NCBI GenBank assembly: GCA_029582155.1 | Contig: CM055895.1 | Coordinates: 10,702,544-10,766,543, forward strand | From: Panopea generosa | Taxonomy: Eukaryota; Mollusca; Bivalvia; Adapedonta; Hiatellidae | Direction: 5' to 3' | DNA length: 64,000 nucleotides | Shown: piece by piece, positions 9,995 through 21,463 of the stretch | Position numbering within the stretch: the stretch's first letter is position 1 | Layout: each line of letters opens with the position of its first letter | The notes under the pieces: generated by a model | The model's input: only the letters and a program-made list of their open reading frames with translations | Told to the model about the DNA's origin: nothing | The model's database searches: none | Program-made: the position numbers and the translations under genes

Positions 9995-12162
9995 GGTGTG
10001 CCTAAACCAGTGTTCTGTCTAATAGCAAAATATATCCTGATGTATTGTTCCTAGACAAAATATCTACCTATTCATCATATATACACTAAGTTTTGAAGCC
10101 AGCTATCAGAATGTAATCAAACATTTAAAGAACAACCCCCTTGGCCACACATACTTCGCGCTAGTCCATCACATTAGTAATGTGTTGATTTGAAAAAACA
10201 AACCTTTGAATGTCACTATTTACACTTGGTTGTGAGTGTTTGTTTAATCTGAGAAAATGAATATTTGTTAACTAGAGTGGTGTTAAGCCAGATATGTTCA
10301 CTAATGATGCGTGTTCTGAAGATCTTTTTTTTTTGTTGCAATAATTGCATTTGTAATTGAAATATCGCATGAAAAACGGACGCCGGAAATTCATATGTGG
10401 TTAATGGATAGAAAACATTAGTGTTGAAGAGGTTAAATGCGTTTTCTTTCAAACAACATACTGAATGGGTGGCGCTTCCGCAAACCATATTTAGTTTGTT
10501 TTAATAGCAGAATAAAATCTTTGTTATTCAATTACATGATGTTCAAACTGAAAGAGAGAACATTTTAATGTATTTTATTTAAATGATTTAAAAGCAATGT
10601 GAAACGCAATTAATCTAAACATAATAATTATAAGTTTACCGCTGGTTTCAGTTCGGTTTCACAAGCTTTTAAAATATAGCATTTTGAAATAGGAAAACAT
10701 AATGACTGAAATTTTAAAACAACAGTCTATGAATCTTTTAATTGTTGTTATATATTTTCTCGTAGGCGGAGATCCTTTAACGCTTCCATAATAATGAATC
10801 GTTAACAATATACTTTGATACAAACAGTATATGCAGTGTTTAATAACCGCAAATCTAAGAGCACCATCCAATGAAATAAAGGAAATGTCTGAGAGGTGTT
10901 AGAAAATGTGTTTAATGGAACGTCGACGAAAGTTTAGTTAGTATTGTTTGACCGTAATTAAATTTAAGTTACTTATTCAAGTTTAAACTAGTTTAAAATG
11001 TAAATGATGAATAAACCAATTGTTTTTGGAGGTTAACCTTCAGGTTGATTACGTAATGCTATTAGTTTGTTAGTTATTTAATATTAAACAATCTGCTGTT
11101 TTATTTGCTTATTGACTAATACTGGTTAATAGTATTACGAACTGTAGATAAGTCATTTCATAATGATTATCAGAAGTATGTATCGCTAATGGCAACCAAA
11201 TAATGTCAGGGGTTATTTGTAAATTTGGGGCTTCGACCGTGAATACCCATCGAAAAATTGAAAAAGCATTTATGGTTTATTTTATTTTATTAAATAATTC
11301 TCTTGTGTTCTTGATACAGTTATTAATATAAATCAAATAAAACTAGATATAATATTATTTATATGGCATTATGTAAGTATTACTAGAATGTGTTTCGACC
11401 ATTCAGCATTTCAACACTCTAGATTAAATAAATCGCACCATATTAACTGTAAAAAGAAAAGAGAGAAACGTTTAACAAAATCACGAGTACGGAGACGTCG
11501 CGCATGGCAATGGTACTTATATTAAAACGATTATCCGGAACATATAAAACTGTCTCAAAATACTTGAACATTAATTATACTTAAAAAATATTAAACCTTT
11601 TTAGTTGACGGATACATCCTGTTGACATGATCTGTATATTTTAATTTGACAGTAAGACACATTTAACGTCATTTTCCCCATGTCCCGGCGTAGTATTTAC
11701 GTCAGGTCCAGGCCTAAAATGTTATGTTTAAAAAAACGTCAGTTCTATTCACGGGAGAAATTGACATAATTTACGGTAATAGACGTTGTTTTTATTACAA
11801 CAAACTTAACGGCCATTACACAACACGCAATTCATTACGCCCATGCTTAATATCCCAGACGTCTCGTAAATAAAGTCATACTGAACCGTTAAAATGAAGA
11901 ATAGCGGTTTGTATTGCATTAAAACTATGCATGCATATATTCATTTTTACGATATGGTACATAATGATTTTTTTCTTATGGCGGTTATAAGATATTGCAT
12001 TTTTCCAATAGAAAAAAGATGTTGTCCAGCAACGTTATTAAAAAGAGATAACTGAAACGTTTTTGATAGATTTAATTATTTTAAAAAAAAACAATATCAT
12101 CTAAATTCTAAAATCATATCATGTACGTATGTCTCTATATATGTCCTGACTCACAGAGCCAA
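9995..12162. other. Spacer between GPCR paralogues
   Basis: AT-rich. Two minus-strand open frames (near 10216-10488 and 10659-10871) show no domain and have the composition of chance ORFs. The promoter of the first GPCR should lie just above 9994, but I see no clear core element. Confidence 0.4.
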
Positions 12163-13110
12163 TCATGAGCTCCGCCTTCTGTATATACTTGTAATAGACA
12201 TTGAAATGTTACTCGTACTATGGAGGTTCTCTCTCGGAGACTTGACACCTAATATCCTCTTAAATGCCGACTTAAATCCCTGGTTTCTGTAACCGTATAT
12301 CAACCAGTTGGCTGAAGAGTTGAACAGTCCAGGAATTAGCGTACAACGTCTTATAAACTGCGTGTATGCCGTCTCGTGAAACGTTATTATAACACTGATG
12401 ACGACATAAGGAGACCAGCACAACGCAAATAATCCAAGAACAATAACCATTGTTGTCATATGTTGTAGATCTCTCTGAGTCCGGTTGTTATGTATTGTTC
12501 CGTCTCCATCCACACGGGTACATTTCGCCTTCTTCAGTGCAATTTTCATGACTACAGTATACAAAATGAAACTGACAACAAGTGTTACTATGAGTTCCCA
12601 GTTGATTAATGTTTTATAAGCATGTGGATAAAGCGTGTCACTGATGCATTCCGTGTTGTTAGTACCATACATGTTCCAACCGTATATCGGCAGTGTCGCG
12701 TTGACAAAGGCGAACATCCACCCGATGGTAATCATACAATACATCTTATGCTTTGTAAAGTGCTTTTTTAAATGAAGCGGATAAACAATTGCTGCAAACC
12801 GTTCAATTGAGATCAAAAGCAAACAAATACACGAGCTTCCCAGGCTTATTATGAACATAGACAGTTTTATCAAGCACACATACTTTATATCATTGTAATC
12901 ACCTATCGTTGCCACAAGATCGTACGGTATCAAAATTGCGCCTATCATGAGATCGGCCGCTGCTAAATTTCCAATTAGAATGTGAATACTAGAACGGAGT
13001 CGTTTAAACTTCGCAATACTCACTAAAATAAGTCCGTTTCCAAATATGATGGGTGCAGCAACGACGATGTACAATGCATACCACATATAGTCATAAAACG
13101 TGTCACTCAT
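12163..13110 (-). CDS. Class A GPCR, single exon, paralogue 2
   Basis: A 315-residue receptor starting at ATG 13110..13108. It aligns with the 9038..9994 product along its whole length. Landmarks: N25 (FGN), D53 (LAAADLM), C79 (KYVCL), SIERF at the end of TM3, W131, the sequon NNT in the second extracellular loop next to EC(I)SDTL, CWSPY in TM6, and NSSANWLIYGYRN in TM7. Trp again replaces the NPxxY Pro. The cytoplasmic tail is short and rich in Ser and Arg. It has the same orientation as the first paralogue, about 2.2 kb away, consistent with tandem duplication. The ligand is unknown. Confidence 0.95.
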   Translation of the reverse strand: MSDTFYDYMWYALYIVVAAPIIFGNGLILVSIAKFKRLRSSIHILIGNLAAADLMIGAILIPYDLVATIGDYNDIKYVCLIKLSMFIISLGSSCICLLLISIERFAAIVYPLHLKKHFTKHKMYCMITIGWMFAFVNATLPIYGWNMYGTNNTECISDTLYPHAYKTLINWELIVTLVVSFILYTVVMKIALKKAKCTRVDGDGTIHNNRTQRDLQHMTTMVIVLGLFALCWSPYVVISVIITFHETAYTQFIRRCTLIPGLFNSSANWLIYGYRNQGFKSAFKRILGVKSPRENLHSTSNISMSITSIYRRRSS

Positions 13111-16030
13111 TTCTTTTTTTTAATATTTGCTGTGCACTAATTCATGAATCTACCACGCGAAATTGGAAGTATATTCAATTGCATGGAATCATTCTTCATA
13201 ACAATCAGGATGTTTGCTTTCCATCGAAAATAAATATCACGAGAACTCATTCCAATTAAACGAGTTAATTTTTCATTAGGAATAATTTTAATGACACATT
13301 TGATGCATTACATAGTCAGGCAAATTCAATAATTTGCTTCGTTACGTGCATATTTAATCAATTTAATGCTATATTTCACCTTGACATCGTCCAATTGGTA
13401 ACAGCTATCAATTAATCAGTATCTCATATGATTTTGATAAATGTTCTTTTAAAAACAACTATCAACGATTTAGTGCACTTCCAGGCATGTAAATAAAAAA
13501 ACAGAAAATAGAAGATATTTTGCAATTAATGCAATCACGTTATTCCGATAAAACTTCTATTTCTAATCAGATTTTTAATTAAAATATAGATATGTTATAT
13601 ATAACCATAATACCTTTGATAAGTTTAAAAAAACAACAAGTAGATCCATCTGTGTACTGTAATCATCGTGTAATGTTAAGTTTTCCATCATAGAAGCATT
13701 AATTAATTCTATTTTTATTTTTAATTTCTTTAACCTTTAATTTTTCGAAATTTCATATTCCTTTTAAAATATTAACTATTTCATTTATCATAGATAGAAG
13801 TTGAGTCCATTTCGCTCAACGTTTTATTATATACTGAAAATGGAGTTTATTTCATTAGAGAATTTACTTGAAGCATAACCTTCTAACCAGTAAATGTTTT
13901 TTCCTTTCCATTTAACCATGTGACCAACTCATTATAAAACTCTAAACATTAACTACATTAAGTATCAGAAGTGTCATTAAACTTGAGAATTATCTCCAAA
14001 CATAAAAGCAAATATCATACATATCTTTCCATCATAGCAATATCGTATAATTTGATTTCTCTCGGGAACAGTTTTTCATATACTAATGAATATTAACCAA
14101 TCCATTACATGCGTTTTATTTCTGCGCCGTCAGACTAAATTCATTAAGAAGTATTGGACCAATATATATAATGGATGTTAATTAAAGATTTTAAAAGATA
14201 ATATGGGCTAAAACTCTCGAAGATTATTCAGGAATATCCTACTAAAGTACATACAATAAAGGAAGTATGTGAGATCGAATTGTTTGAAATAGCGATAGCA
14301 ATGGTTTCGGCAATACTTAAAGTTGTAAGTATAAAAGACGCGTCATCGTAAAATATAATATGATTATAAATAATATGATTATAACTTAGATACATGCACA
14401 TGTATGATTTATTTAATCATAATTTTCTAGATGGTTTTGTTCATACAAAATTATTGTTACTTAAGCTCAAAAAGAAAATCTGTTACAAATAGTACCTATT
14501 TCCATTTAAAAATCATTCAGGGACAAAGATGTGGCAAAACATTGTATAAGATTACTACCTCTGGTTTTGCCTTTAAAATATATACTTCAAAATAAAAAAA
14601 AATGCACACAGCGATTTGTTAAGCGTTCGGTAAATATCCTGTTAAATGATCTGTACTAGCTTGTATTATGGCCATTTTCCATCTTCATAGTTTGTATTAT
14701 TTATATCCCTTGTTAGTTTAAGAAAATCCAGCATAATTATTTAGTCCATTTCATTTTTACAAAACATATTTTAATTCTATAAATCTTTTTTTCTTTTGTT
14801 GCGGAACAAGACATGACAAATTGTATCATGCCACACATATATACACATTGCAAGCATACAAGGAATATTGAAATAAATAAGGCAAGGAGTCTGTCTGGTC
14901 ATAGATGTTCTTTACATATTAGGGACGGCGGCCATCCCCTTTAAACGATGAATTATAGCATATCCCGATGGCTTAGTTATATTTTATTGACAATATATGC
15001 GTGTAGTAAAAGATTACAGACATACATTATCATTCATATAAAAATGCAAGAATACGTTTTAGATAAAAAAAGAAAGAGTTTTAAATTTCAAATTATTCAA
15101 ATAAAAAAATATATATAATGAACAATATACTTAGAAAAAATGTATTATCAAGTCTTAAATTTAAGCCCAATAGCTCCATTCAAACATTACGCATGGCGCA
15201 TGCTGAATGATTTTATAAAACTAAAATAAATATTACGAAATATGTACTTAATATTTATTAGTCATTACAACGTTTTGTTTGGTAATTCTGCTAAAAGCAT
15301 GTAATAATTAACTATTAATATATATTATCCACTTCAATCGTGTGTTGACTGCCGTGGATATTTAAGAGTGATACGTGAACTATGCTAAAACAATTTCAGT
15401 ATGTATTTAAGATCTGAATAAATACGCTTTTACGACATTTTGGTGGAAACTAACGTATCCAGAGTATTAACTGAGTGTTTAGTTTGCAACTATGGTATCT
15501 CGATTTATCCGGAAGTAGGGTAGCATGACGTAATGTAAACATTTAAATGTACAGTGATTCTTCGATCCACAGAACCACATTAACGAATATATTTCATTTG
15601 AACACTATTCAAATTGTATATTTAACATGTTACATGTATTTAATTTATAAATCATACTATAAGCTATTACTTTTCCGCAACTTTTTATGCTAAAACAAAT
15701 ATTCAAATCTCAAATGTAGCTTACCTCCACACTTGTGTCTGTTTTTCTCAGTCACGTGTTTGCTCGGTATTGGTGTCACATCTCGCGCATGTTGATTCTC
15801 CGGATGCAGTTAAATGGAGCAATTGAGTAATTTACGACATTGACGCGGCGTGATATCATTTATAAACGATCTCAGCTGAACGTATAAACACTATTGTATT
15901 AAATCTGGAAATTACCTCTTGGCGAATGTATTGCTGTTAAATGGAAATCTACGTTTAATAATAAGATCACGTACCATCGATATTGGAAATATTTGTTTTT
16001 CGAAATTAAAATGTCGATTGTTTATATTTC
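13111..16030. other. Very AT-rich spacer, no gene recognised
   Basis: Nearly 3 kb without a supported coding region or a recognisable mobile element. The stretch above 13110 should hold the promoter of GPCR paralogue 2. Confidence 0.4.
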
Positions 16031-16680
16031 TTTTTCAACACATGGGCGCTACACATGGAACTATGACGCTTAAATCAAAATATTTCATTCTTCAACACAT
16101 GGACACTACACATGGAAATATGACGCTTTAATCGAAATATTTCATTTTTCAACACATGGATACAACACATGGAAATATTACGCTTTAATCAAAATATTTC
16201 ATTTTTCTCACATGGATACTTCACATGGAAATATGACGCTTTAATCAAAATATTTCATTTTTAACACAGACGCTTCACATGGAAATATGACGCTTTAATC
16301 AATTATTTATATTCAACACATAGACGATACACATAGAAATATGACGCTGAAATCAATGAAAATTTATTTTCAACACAATGACGCTACACATGGAAATATG
16401 ACGCTTTAATCAATTATTTATTTTCAACACATGGACGCTACACATGGAAATATGACGCTTTAATCAAAATATTTCATTTTTACAGACACCTCACATGGAA
16501 ATATGACGCTTAAATCAATTATTTATATTCAACACATAGACAATACACATTGAAATATGACGCTTTAATCAATGATTTTATACTTAACATATAGACGATA
16601 CACATGGAAATATGATGCTTTAATCAAAATATTTAATGTTTAAAACATGGACGCTACACATGGAAATATGACGCTCTGTG
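16030..16680. repeat. Degenerate 53-60-bp tandem array, about 12 copies
   Basis: The core ACATGGAAATATGACGCTTT recurs near 16050, 16110, 16168, 16224, 16279, 16332, 16388, 16442, 16495, 16549, 16602 and 16659. Each core is followed by AATCAAAATATTTCATTTTT or a shortened form and preceded by CAACACATGGACGCT. Unit length varies through indels. The array ends about 490 bp before the ATG of GPCR paralogue 3, in its putative promoter-proximal region. Confidence 0.93.
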
Positions 16681-17170
16681 GACACTAAATCTCGTGTCTT
16701 ACAAGTCAATAAGCTTCGATTTACATTTCACGATATGATATGCTATACGAACATATATATAGCTTAGTAATACACATAATCAGTCCCGGGATGCGTTAGC
16801 GAGTGTTTAGGTAGACATTGTGAATGTCACTTTTAAGTAGGGTTAACGGTATGTTAAACGTGATACCATTGCCTATATACAACCTTGGACTTTTCTACTT
16901 ATTAGAGTGTACTTGAAAGCACAATAAGAACGTTAATTGATTTGGCGACTTAAGTATGTACATTGTGTATGAATAATGATATGATAAATACCCACAGAAA
17001 ATGGGTACTTATGAAATGATAGCCTAATGTAAAGATAAATTAATGATAGGCATGGTAAGAATGATTCTGTGCCGTTATAGGCAAAAAGAAATTAAAATTA
17101 TTTGGAAGATATGTAACCAAGAAGTTTAAACTTTAAATGCAGCTACACATGTAAAAGTGGTTTGATCGTC
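16681..17170. other. 5' flank of GPCR paralogue 3
   Basis: Upstream region of the plus-strand GPCR. No clear TATA box or initiator can be singled out in this AT-rich sequence. Confidence 0.3.
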
Positions 17171-18121
17171 ATGGAGCTCGCAAATACTGACGTATATATG
17201 ACGATATGGCATGCTCTTTACGTCATTATCACTATCCCTACCATATTTGGAAACGGACTTATCATCGCCAGTATCGTCAAGTTTAAAAGTCTCAGGTGCA
17301 GTATGCACATCCTTATTGGAAACTTAGCTGTTGCAGACATTATTGTAGGTGCTGTTTTGATACCGTTTGATATAGCATCCGACATTGGGAAGTTCAATGC
17401 CAAAAAGTATGTGTGCTTGGTTAAATTGTCATTCTTTGTCATGTGTCTTGGGTGTTCTTGTTACTCCTTATTGCTGATTTCCATTGAAAGATTCATCGCC
17501 ATAATAACACCTTTCCGAAGCCGAGAATATTTCACAAAATTTAAACTTCTACTGATGATAACCTTTGGATGGATCATTACGTTCGTTAACGGAACGCTTC
17601 CCATATACGGTTGGAATAGATACAATGTCAATGACACAGAGTGCGTCAGTGACACCCTCTACGCACCCGGGTACAAATTCATGCTCAACATAGAAATTGT
17701 TGCGGCGCTTTTGTTGAATTTTGTTCTTTACACTATTGTCATGAATATCGCTATAAAGAAAGCGAAATCAACTCGTCTTGGCAATGAAATCGTCATACAT
17801 ACAAGAACGGTGAAAGATCTGCAACAATTGAAGACAATGGTGGTTGTGTTAGGGTTGTTTGTATTATGTTGGTTTCCGTACATGTGCAGTGCTGTAATTG
17901 TTTTAGTGTACGAGACGAGCTACACACAGTTTATAAGAAGATGCACGCTAATACCTGGAATGTTCAATTCTGCAATAAACTGGATTATTTATGGGTATAG
18001 GAACACTAAATTCCGGAAAGCTTTCAAGACCCTTCTGAGATTCAAATCGCCAGGCAATCATCCACATACAGTACGAAATAACAACATGGGGGTGTCCGTT
18101 ACCCAAATGGGGAGAATTTAA
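17171..18121 (+). CDS. Class A GPCR, single exon, paralogue 3
   Basis: A 316-residue receptor. The open frame extends back to a TTG at 17162, but the first ATG is at 17171 (MELANTDVYM) and is chosen as the start. It has the same architecture as the two minus-strand paralogues: FGN in TM1, LAVADII in TM2, KYVCL before TM3, SIERF at the cytoplasmic end of TM3, YGWN after TM4, the sequon NDT with EC(V)SDTL in the second extracellular loop, CWFPY in TM6, and NSAINWIIYGYRN in TM7 with the Pro-to-Trp change. It is inverted relative to the other two, so the cluster needs at least one inversion or an inverted duplication. Ligand and coupling are unknown. Confidence 0.95.
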   Translation: MELANTDVYMTIWHALYVIITIPTIFGNGLIIASIVKFKSLRCSMHILIGNLAVADIIVGAVLIPFDIASDIGKFNAKKYVCLVKLSFFVMCLGCSCYSLLLISIERFIAIITPFRSREYFTKFKLLLMITFGWIITFVNGTLPIYGWNRYNVNDTECVSDTLYAPGYKFMLNIEIVAALLLNFVLYTIVMNIAIKKAKSTRLGNEIVIHTRTVKDLQQLKTMVVVLGLFVLCWFPYMCSAVIVLVYETSYTQFIRRCTLIPGMFNSAINWIIYGYRNTKFRKAFKTLLRFKSPGNHPHTVRNNNMGVSVTQMGRI

Positions 18122-18837
18122 TATTGTCGATTATATTGAATATCTTATTGAACGTGAACAAACCATTATTTTTCTTTCACAAAGGATTTTTTTTAAAATA
18201 GCTTTGTGAACATATTGGGAGTACGTAATACCATGTTGTCCTTATAATTATCTACTCACTCATTTATTGAGTTTGTATCACATTTGTATATCTTATCTTA
18301 CCTGATTTATATGAAAAAAATTAAGCATATCATCCGTGCCATTATTATTAATGCTTATTTTGGTATTGTAATATACAGCAATAGTGTGCTCTCTGCAAGG
18401 CTATACCTGTTTGGATTCCTTGTATTTTTATTCGAGGAGTAATTCCGATATAGTGTTGTTAATTTACATTCAATAATTAAGGCAAAACAAATAATTGTGT
18501 TTCTGGTAGCACGGCAAAAAAGTGGACTGGTATGTAGGGTTTTTTTATGTTTATTTTTAAAACATCTGTTTTCATGTATTTATTTGCTGTATATGTTATT
18601 TTAAATATCAACATTGTCTTGTTTTCCACATTATAACACCACATTACAGTTCTTGTAATAATGATTTGATTAAAGATTGATTTTGATAAAGTATAGTTAT
18701 AATAATCGAGAATTAAAAGATAATTGTAATTATTACTTTATGATTTTCTTGTCGAAATTTTGGCAAGAGAGTCTAAAGTACCCATTTAATGTGTTGTATT
18801 TAATATTGCACTTATGTTAACAGAATGTAATTTTTAA
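18122..18837. other. 3' flank of GPCR paralogue 3
   Basis: AT-rich and probably partly 3' UTR. No further gene is seen. Confidence 0.35.
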
Positions 18838-19073
18838 ATGGTGTTTAACGCCATTTTAAACACATTTCAGGTTATATATGGTATATCCAGTTTTACTGGT
18901 GGAGGAAGACCCCCTGACTGAGTCAGACTGAGTAGAACCACCACCCTTCCGCAAGGTGGCAAACTTTCTCACATGAAGTTTTTGGAGCGAGCGGGACTCG
19001 AACCTACGACCTTAGTATCGAGAGGTAAGTGATCTTGAGATGGCGCCTTAGACCACTCGGTCAAGTAGGACCC
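18838..19073 (-). mobile_element. tRNA-derived SINE, family A, copy 1
   Basis: Minus orientation. The head includes GACCGAGTGGTCTAAGGCGC (A box, tRNA-Ser/Leu-like) and GTAGGTTCGAGTCCCGCTCG (B box). The body then has TTGCGGAAGG, GGTGGTTCTACTCAG, CTTCCTCCACCAGTAAAACT, ATATAACCTGAAATGTG and a 3' end ATGGCGTTAAAC. From recollection, the middle part resembles the conserved core of the MetaSINE superfamily described from bivalves and other animals; that match was not computed. Full length is about 240 bp. Confidence 0.9.
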
Positions 19074-19075
19074 CT

Positions 19076-19550
19076 TAACAAAATGTAAAACAATGCTTGA
19101 TAAGAACAAAAGCACACATGTAGATTTATCTCATTTAATTTACAAAACGGTGTTAACACAATCTTACAACAACATTATCATAAAATGACAAAATACATAA
19201 CAAGGAAAAATCTTAACAATATTGGTCTTGGAACATGCTGAAGGGTCTCAGTTTCTGTTTATAGAGACAGCAATGGTATCAACAAAAAATGTGTCACTAA
19301 GACACGAATGCCCTACTATATGTACTATATATATACTATCATCTGTAATTTCATGCTATATGTAAATAAATTTTATGAAAAATTAAGTAAAAAGGGGTAA
19401 TAACTCCAGTAAAATTGACAAATATCTATTTTATAACTTCACAGCTGCGCACACTAATATCATATCCTTTCAGAAGTTGTTCAATAGAAACCAATTTAAA
19501 AAAAAATGACGAATGCATACTAGATAGACAGGTGGACATGGAAACCTCTT
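19076..19550. other. Intergenic, nothing recognised
   Basis: AT-rich sequence without a supported feature. Confidence 0.35.
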
Positions 19551-19852
19551 AATGCCCATTCACCATTGTTTGAGTGGCGCTAAATAAAAATTGGGACAGA
19601 ATTGGTGCCCATTCACCATTGTTTGAAAGGCGGGAAATAAAAATTGGGACAGAATTGGTGCCCATTCACCATTGTTTGAATGGCGGGAAATAAAAATTGG
19701 GACAGAATTTATGCCCATTCACCATTGTTTGAAAGGCGGGAAATAAAAATTGGGACAGAATTGGTGCCCATTCACCATTGTTTGAATGGCGGGAAATAAA
19801 AATTGGGACAGAATTTATGCCCATTCACCATTGTTTGAAAGGCGGGAAATAA
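19551..19852. repeat. 53-bp tandem array, first block (6 copies)
   Basis: The landmark CACCATTG falls at 19561, 19614, 19667, 19720, 19773 and 19826, exactly 53 bp apart. Units read CACCATTGTTTGAAAGGCGG, then GAAATAAAAATTGGGACAGA and ATTGGTGCCCATT. The array stops at 19852 and resumes near 20138. Confidence 0.95.
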
Positions 19853-20137
19853 CAAAAGTTGTCAGAAGACAAACAAAGCTTGCCTCTGGGTGTCTAAGTC
19901 CAAAAAGGTCCATAACTGTGCCAAAATGCAATCCAGAGTTACAATTCTTATCTCTGTGTGTTCCCTTGATGATGGTAAACACACATGCAAAGTTTCATTC
20001 ATATCCAATGAGTGGTTGCATAGATATCTGAAACTTGTACGCAAAAGTTTAACCTGGGTGTCTACAGTCGACGACAACGACGACGATGATGCCGGGGTCA
20101 TGACAATAGCTCTCCTTGGACTTCGTCCTGGCAATCT
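19853..20137 (+). repeat. Dispersed repeat R1, copy interrupting the 53-bp array
   Basis: Contains CCAAAATGCAATCCAGAGTT, ACACACATGCAAAGTTTCAT and GAGTGGTTGCATAGATATCT, followed by a CGACGACAACGACGACGATG stretch. The same ordered phrases occur at 23640-24000 and 55380-56135. It carries open frames on both strands of over 110 codons, but the homology to noncoding copies shows these are not genes. Confidence 0.8.
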
Positions 20138-20370
20138 ATTTTGGGACAGAATTTGTGCCCATTCACCATTGTTTGAAAGATGGGAAATAAAAATTGGGAC
20201 AAAATTAGTGCCCATTTACCACTGTTTGAAAGGCGAGAAATAAAAATTAGGACAGATTGGTGACCATTCACCATTGTTGGAATGACAGGAAATAAAAACT
20301 TGGACAGAATTGGTGCCCACTATTCACCATTGTTCAAATGGTGGAAAATAAATATTGGGACAGAATTGAG
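20138..20370. repeat. 53-bp tandem array, second block (4 degenerate copies)
   Basis: The units seen at 19551 resume after the interruption (GGGACAGAATTTGTGCCCAT, then CACCATTGTTTGAAAGATGG). These copies carry many more substitutions than the first block. Confidence 0.88.
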
Positions 20371-20844
20371 TCTTTCTCAATGACTACCTTACAGTTCATC
20401 ATGACAACGGTACAGATGATTAAATGTAAAAAGCAACAACAACTATTCTTGTTACCATGGTTCCTGACCAACAATAATGTTATCTGAAAACATGGTAACT
20501 AATTCATATTTGTAAAGATAATGATTAAACATAAGTTACTAGTCATTGTTAGTTGGAACACACTATGTATAACAAAAAAATATAGACAGTGATATTGGTC
20601 AGGGAGGGTAACATGGTAATGTTTATCATTTATGTTTATATACATAAAAGAAGTAAATGTTATTATGAGAAAATAGATCAAGGTAATTTATATCCATATA
20701 ATATGCAATATTGTAACTGTTACAATATTTATCTCGGGAAAAACTGCAAGGCTCATGATTTATGGTTAAATATACAATTACATCACTGTAATAAATGTTG
20801 AAGTAGGTTAAATGAAATGGAGGCTTATGTTTATTTTACTTTAA
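20371..20844. other. Intergenic, nothing recognised
   Basis: AT-rich with chance ORFs only. Confidence 0.35.
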
Positions 20845-21072
20845 ATGATTGATTGATTGAATATTTAGCGTCATTTTTATGCCATCGAGGGCTAACAGAC
20901 GATCAGTTAACCTAACCACTGTTTCCTGGGATTAACCAGTACTCGAGCACACCTCGCCTCCGCAAGTAACTGATAAATTTCCCACTTGAATCAGTGGTGA
21001 GAGACGAATGATAATGAGACGCAATGTCGTACATCAATCATCACGGAGACTGTTGCCGGGCGGGGGATATTT
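20845..21072 (-). mobile_element. tRNA-derived SINE, family B, copy 2 (head truncated)
   Basis: Minus orientation, with a (GATT/AATC)n tail at about 20845. It contains ATGCCATCGAGGGCTAACAG, ACGATCAGTTAACCTAACCA, CGCAAGTAACTGATAAATTT and CATCACGGAGACTGTTGCCG. The tRNA-like head present in the copy at 27237 is missing beyond 21072. Confidence 0.87.
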
Positions 21073-21155
21073 TACTTTAAAGAGACTTCACCTCTAAGTT
21101 TATGTCAATAAACGATTTCCAATTTACTGAACCATGAAAATGAGAATGACATTAA

Positions 21156-21459
21156 CCCTTTACTTCATATAGACGCCTTTGGACACCTAATATAGACACC
21201 TTTCGACACCTCTAATATAGACGCCCTTGGACACCTAATATAGATGCCTTTTAACACCTCTAATATAGACACCCTTGGACACCAAAAATAGAATGCTTTT
21301 GAATTAATGGGTGAATTATGTTTATATTAATTAAGAGAGTGGAAAACAGTGCAGGAAGTGTTCAGATTGCTCGTTACAATCAATCTGAACTCTTCCTGCA
21401 CTGTTTTCAAAGGCCTTCTGTGATTGGTGCGGGAAAATGTGTATCTATTGAGTAAAGGG
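21156..21459 (-). mobile_element. piggyBac-type MITE, copy 1 (internally expanded)
   Basis: Flanked by TTAA (21152..21155 and 21460..21463), with CCCTTTACTTCATA at one end and AGTAAAGGG at the other. It is inverted relative to the copies at 28451 and 31618 and about 84 bp longer, because a CTAATATAGACGCCYTTGGACAC-type segment is repeated about five times (21170-21290). The central inverted repeat (AACAGTGCAGGAAG ... CTTCCTGCACTGTT) is intact. A TTAA target site with CCC/GGG termini is typical of the piggyBac superfamily; no transposase is present. Confidence 0.88.
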
Positions 21460-21463
21460 TTAA

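Noticed and set aside
19862-20243. 117-codon frames on both strands
   Set aside because: They lie in dispersed repeat R1 and the 53-bp array; other copies of the repeat do not keep the frames.
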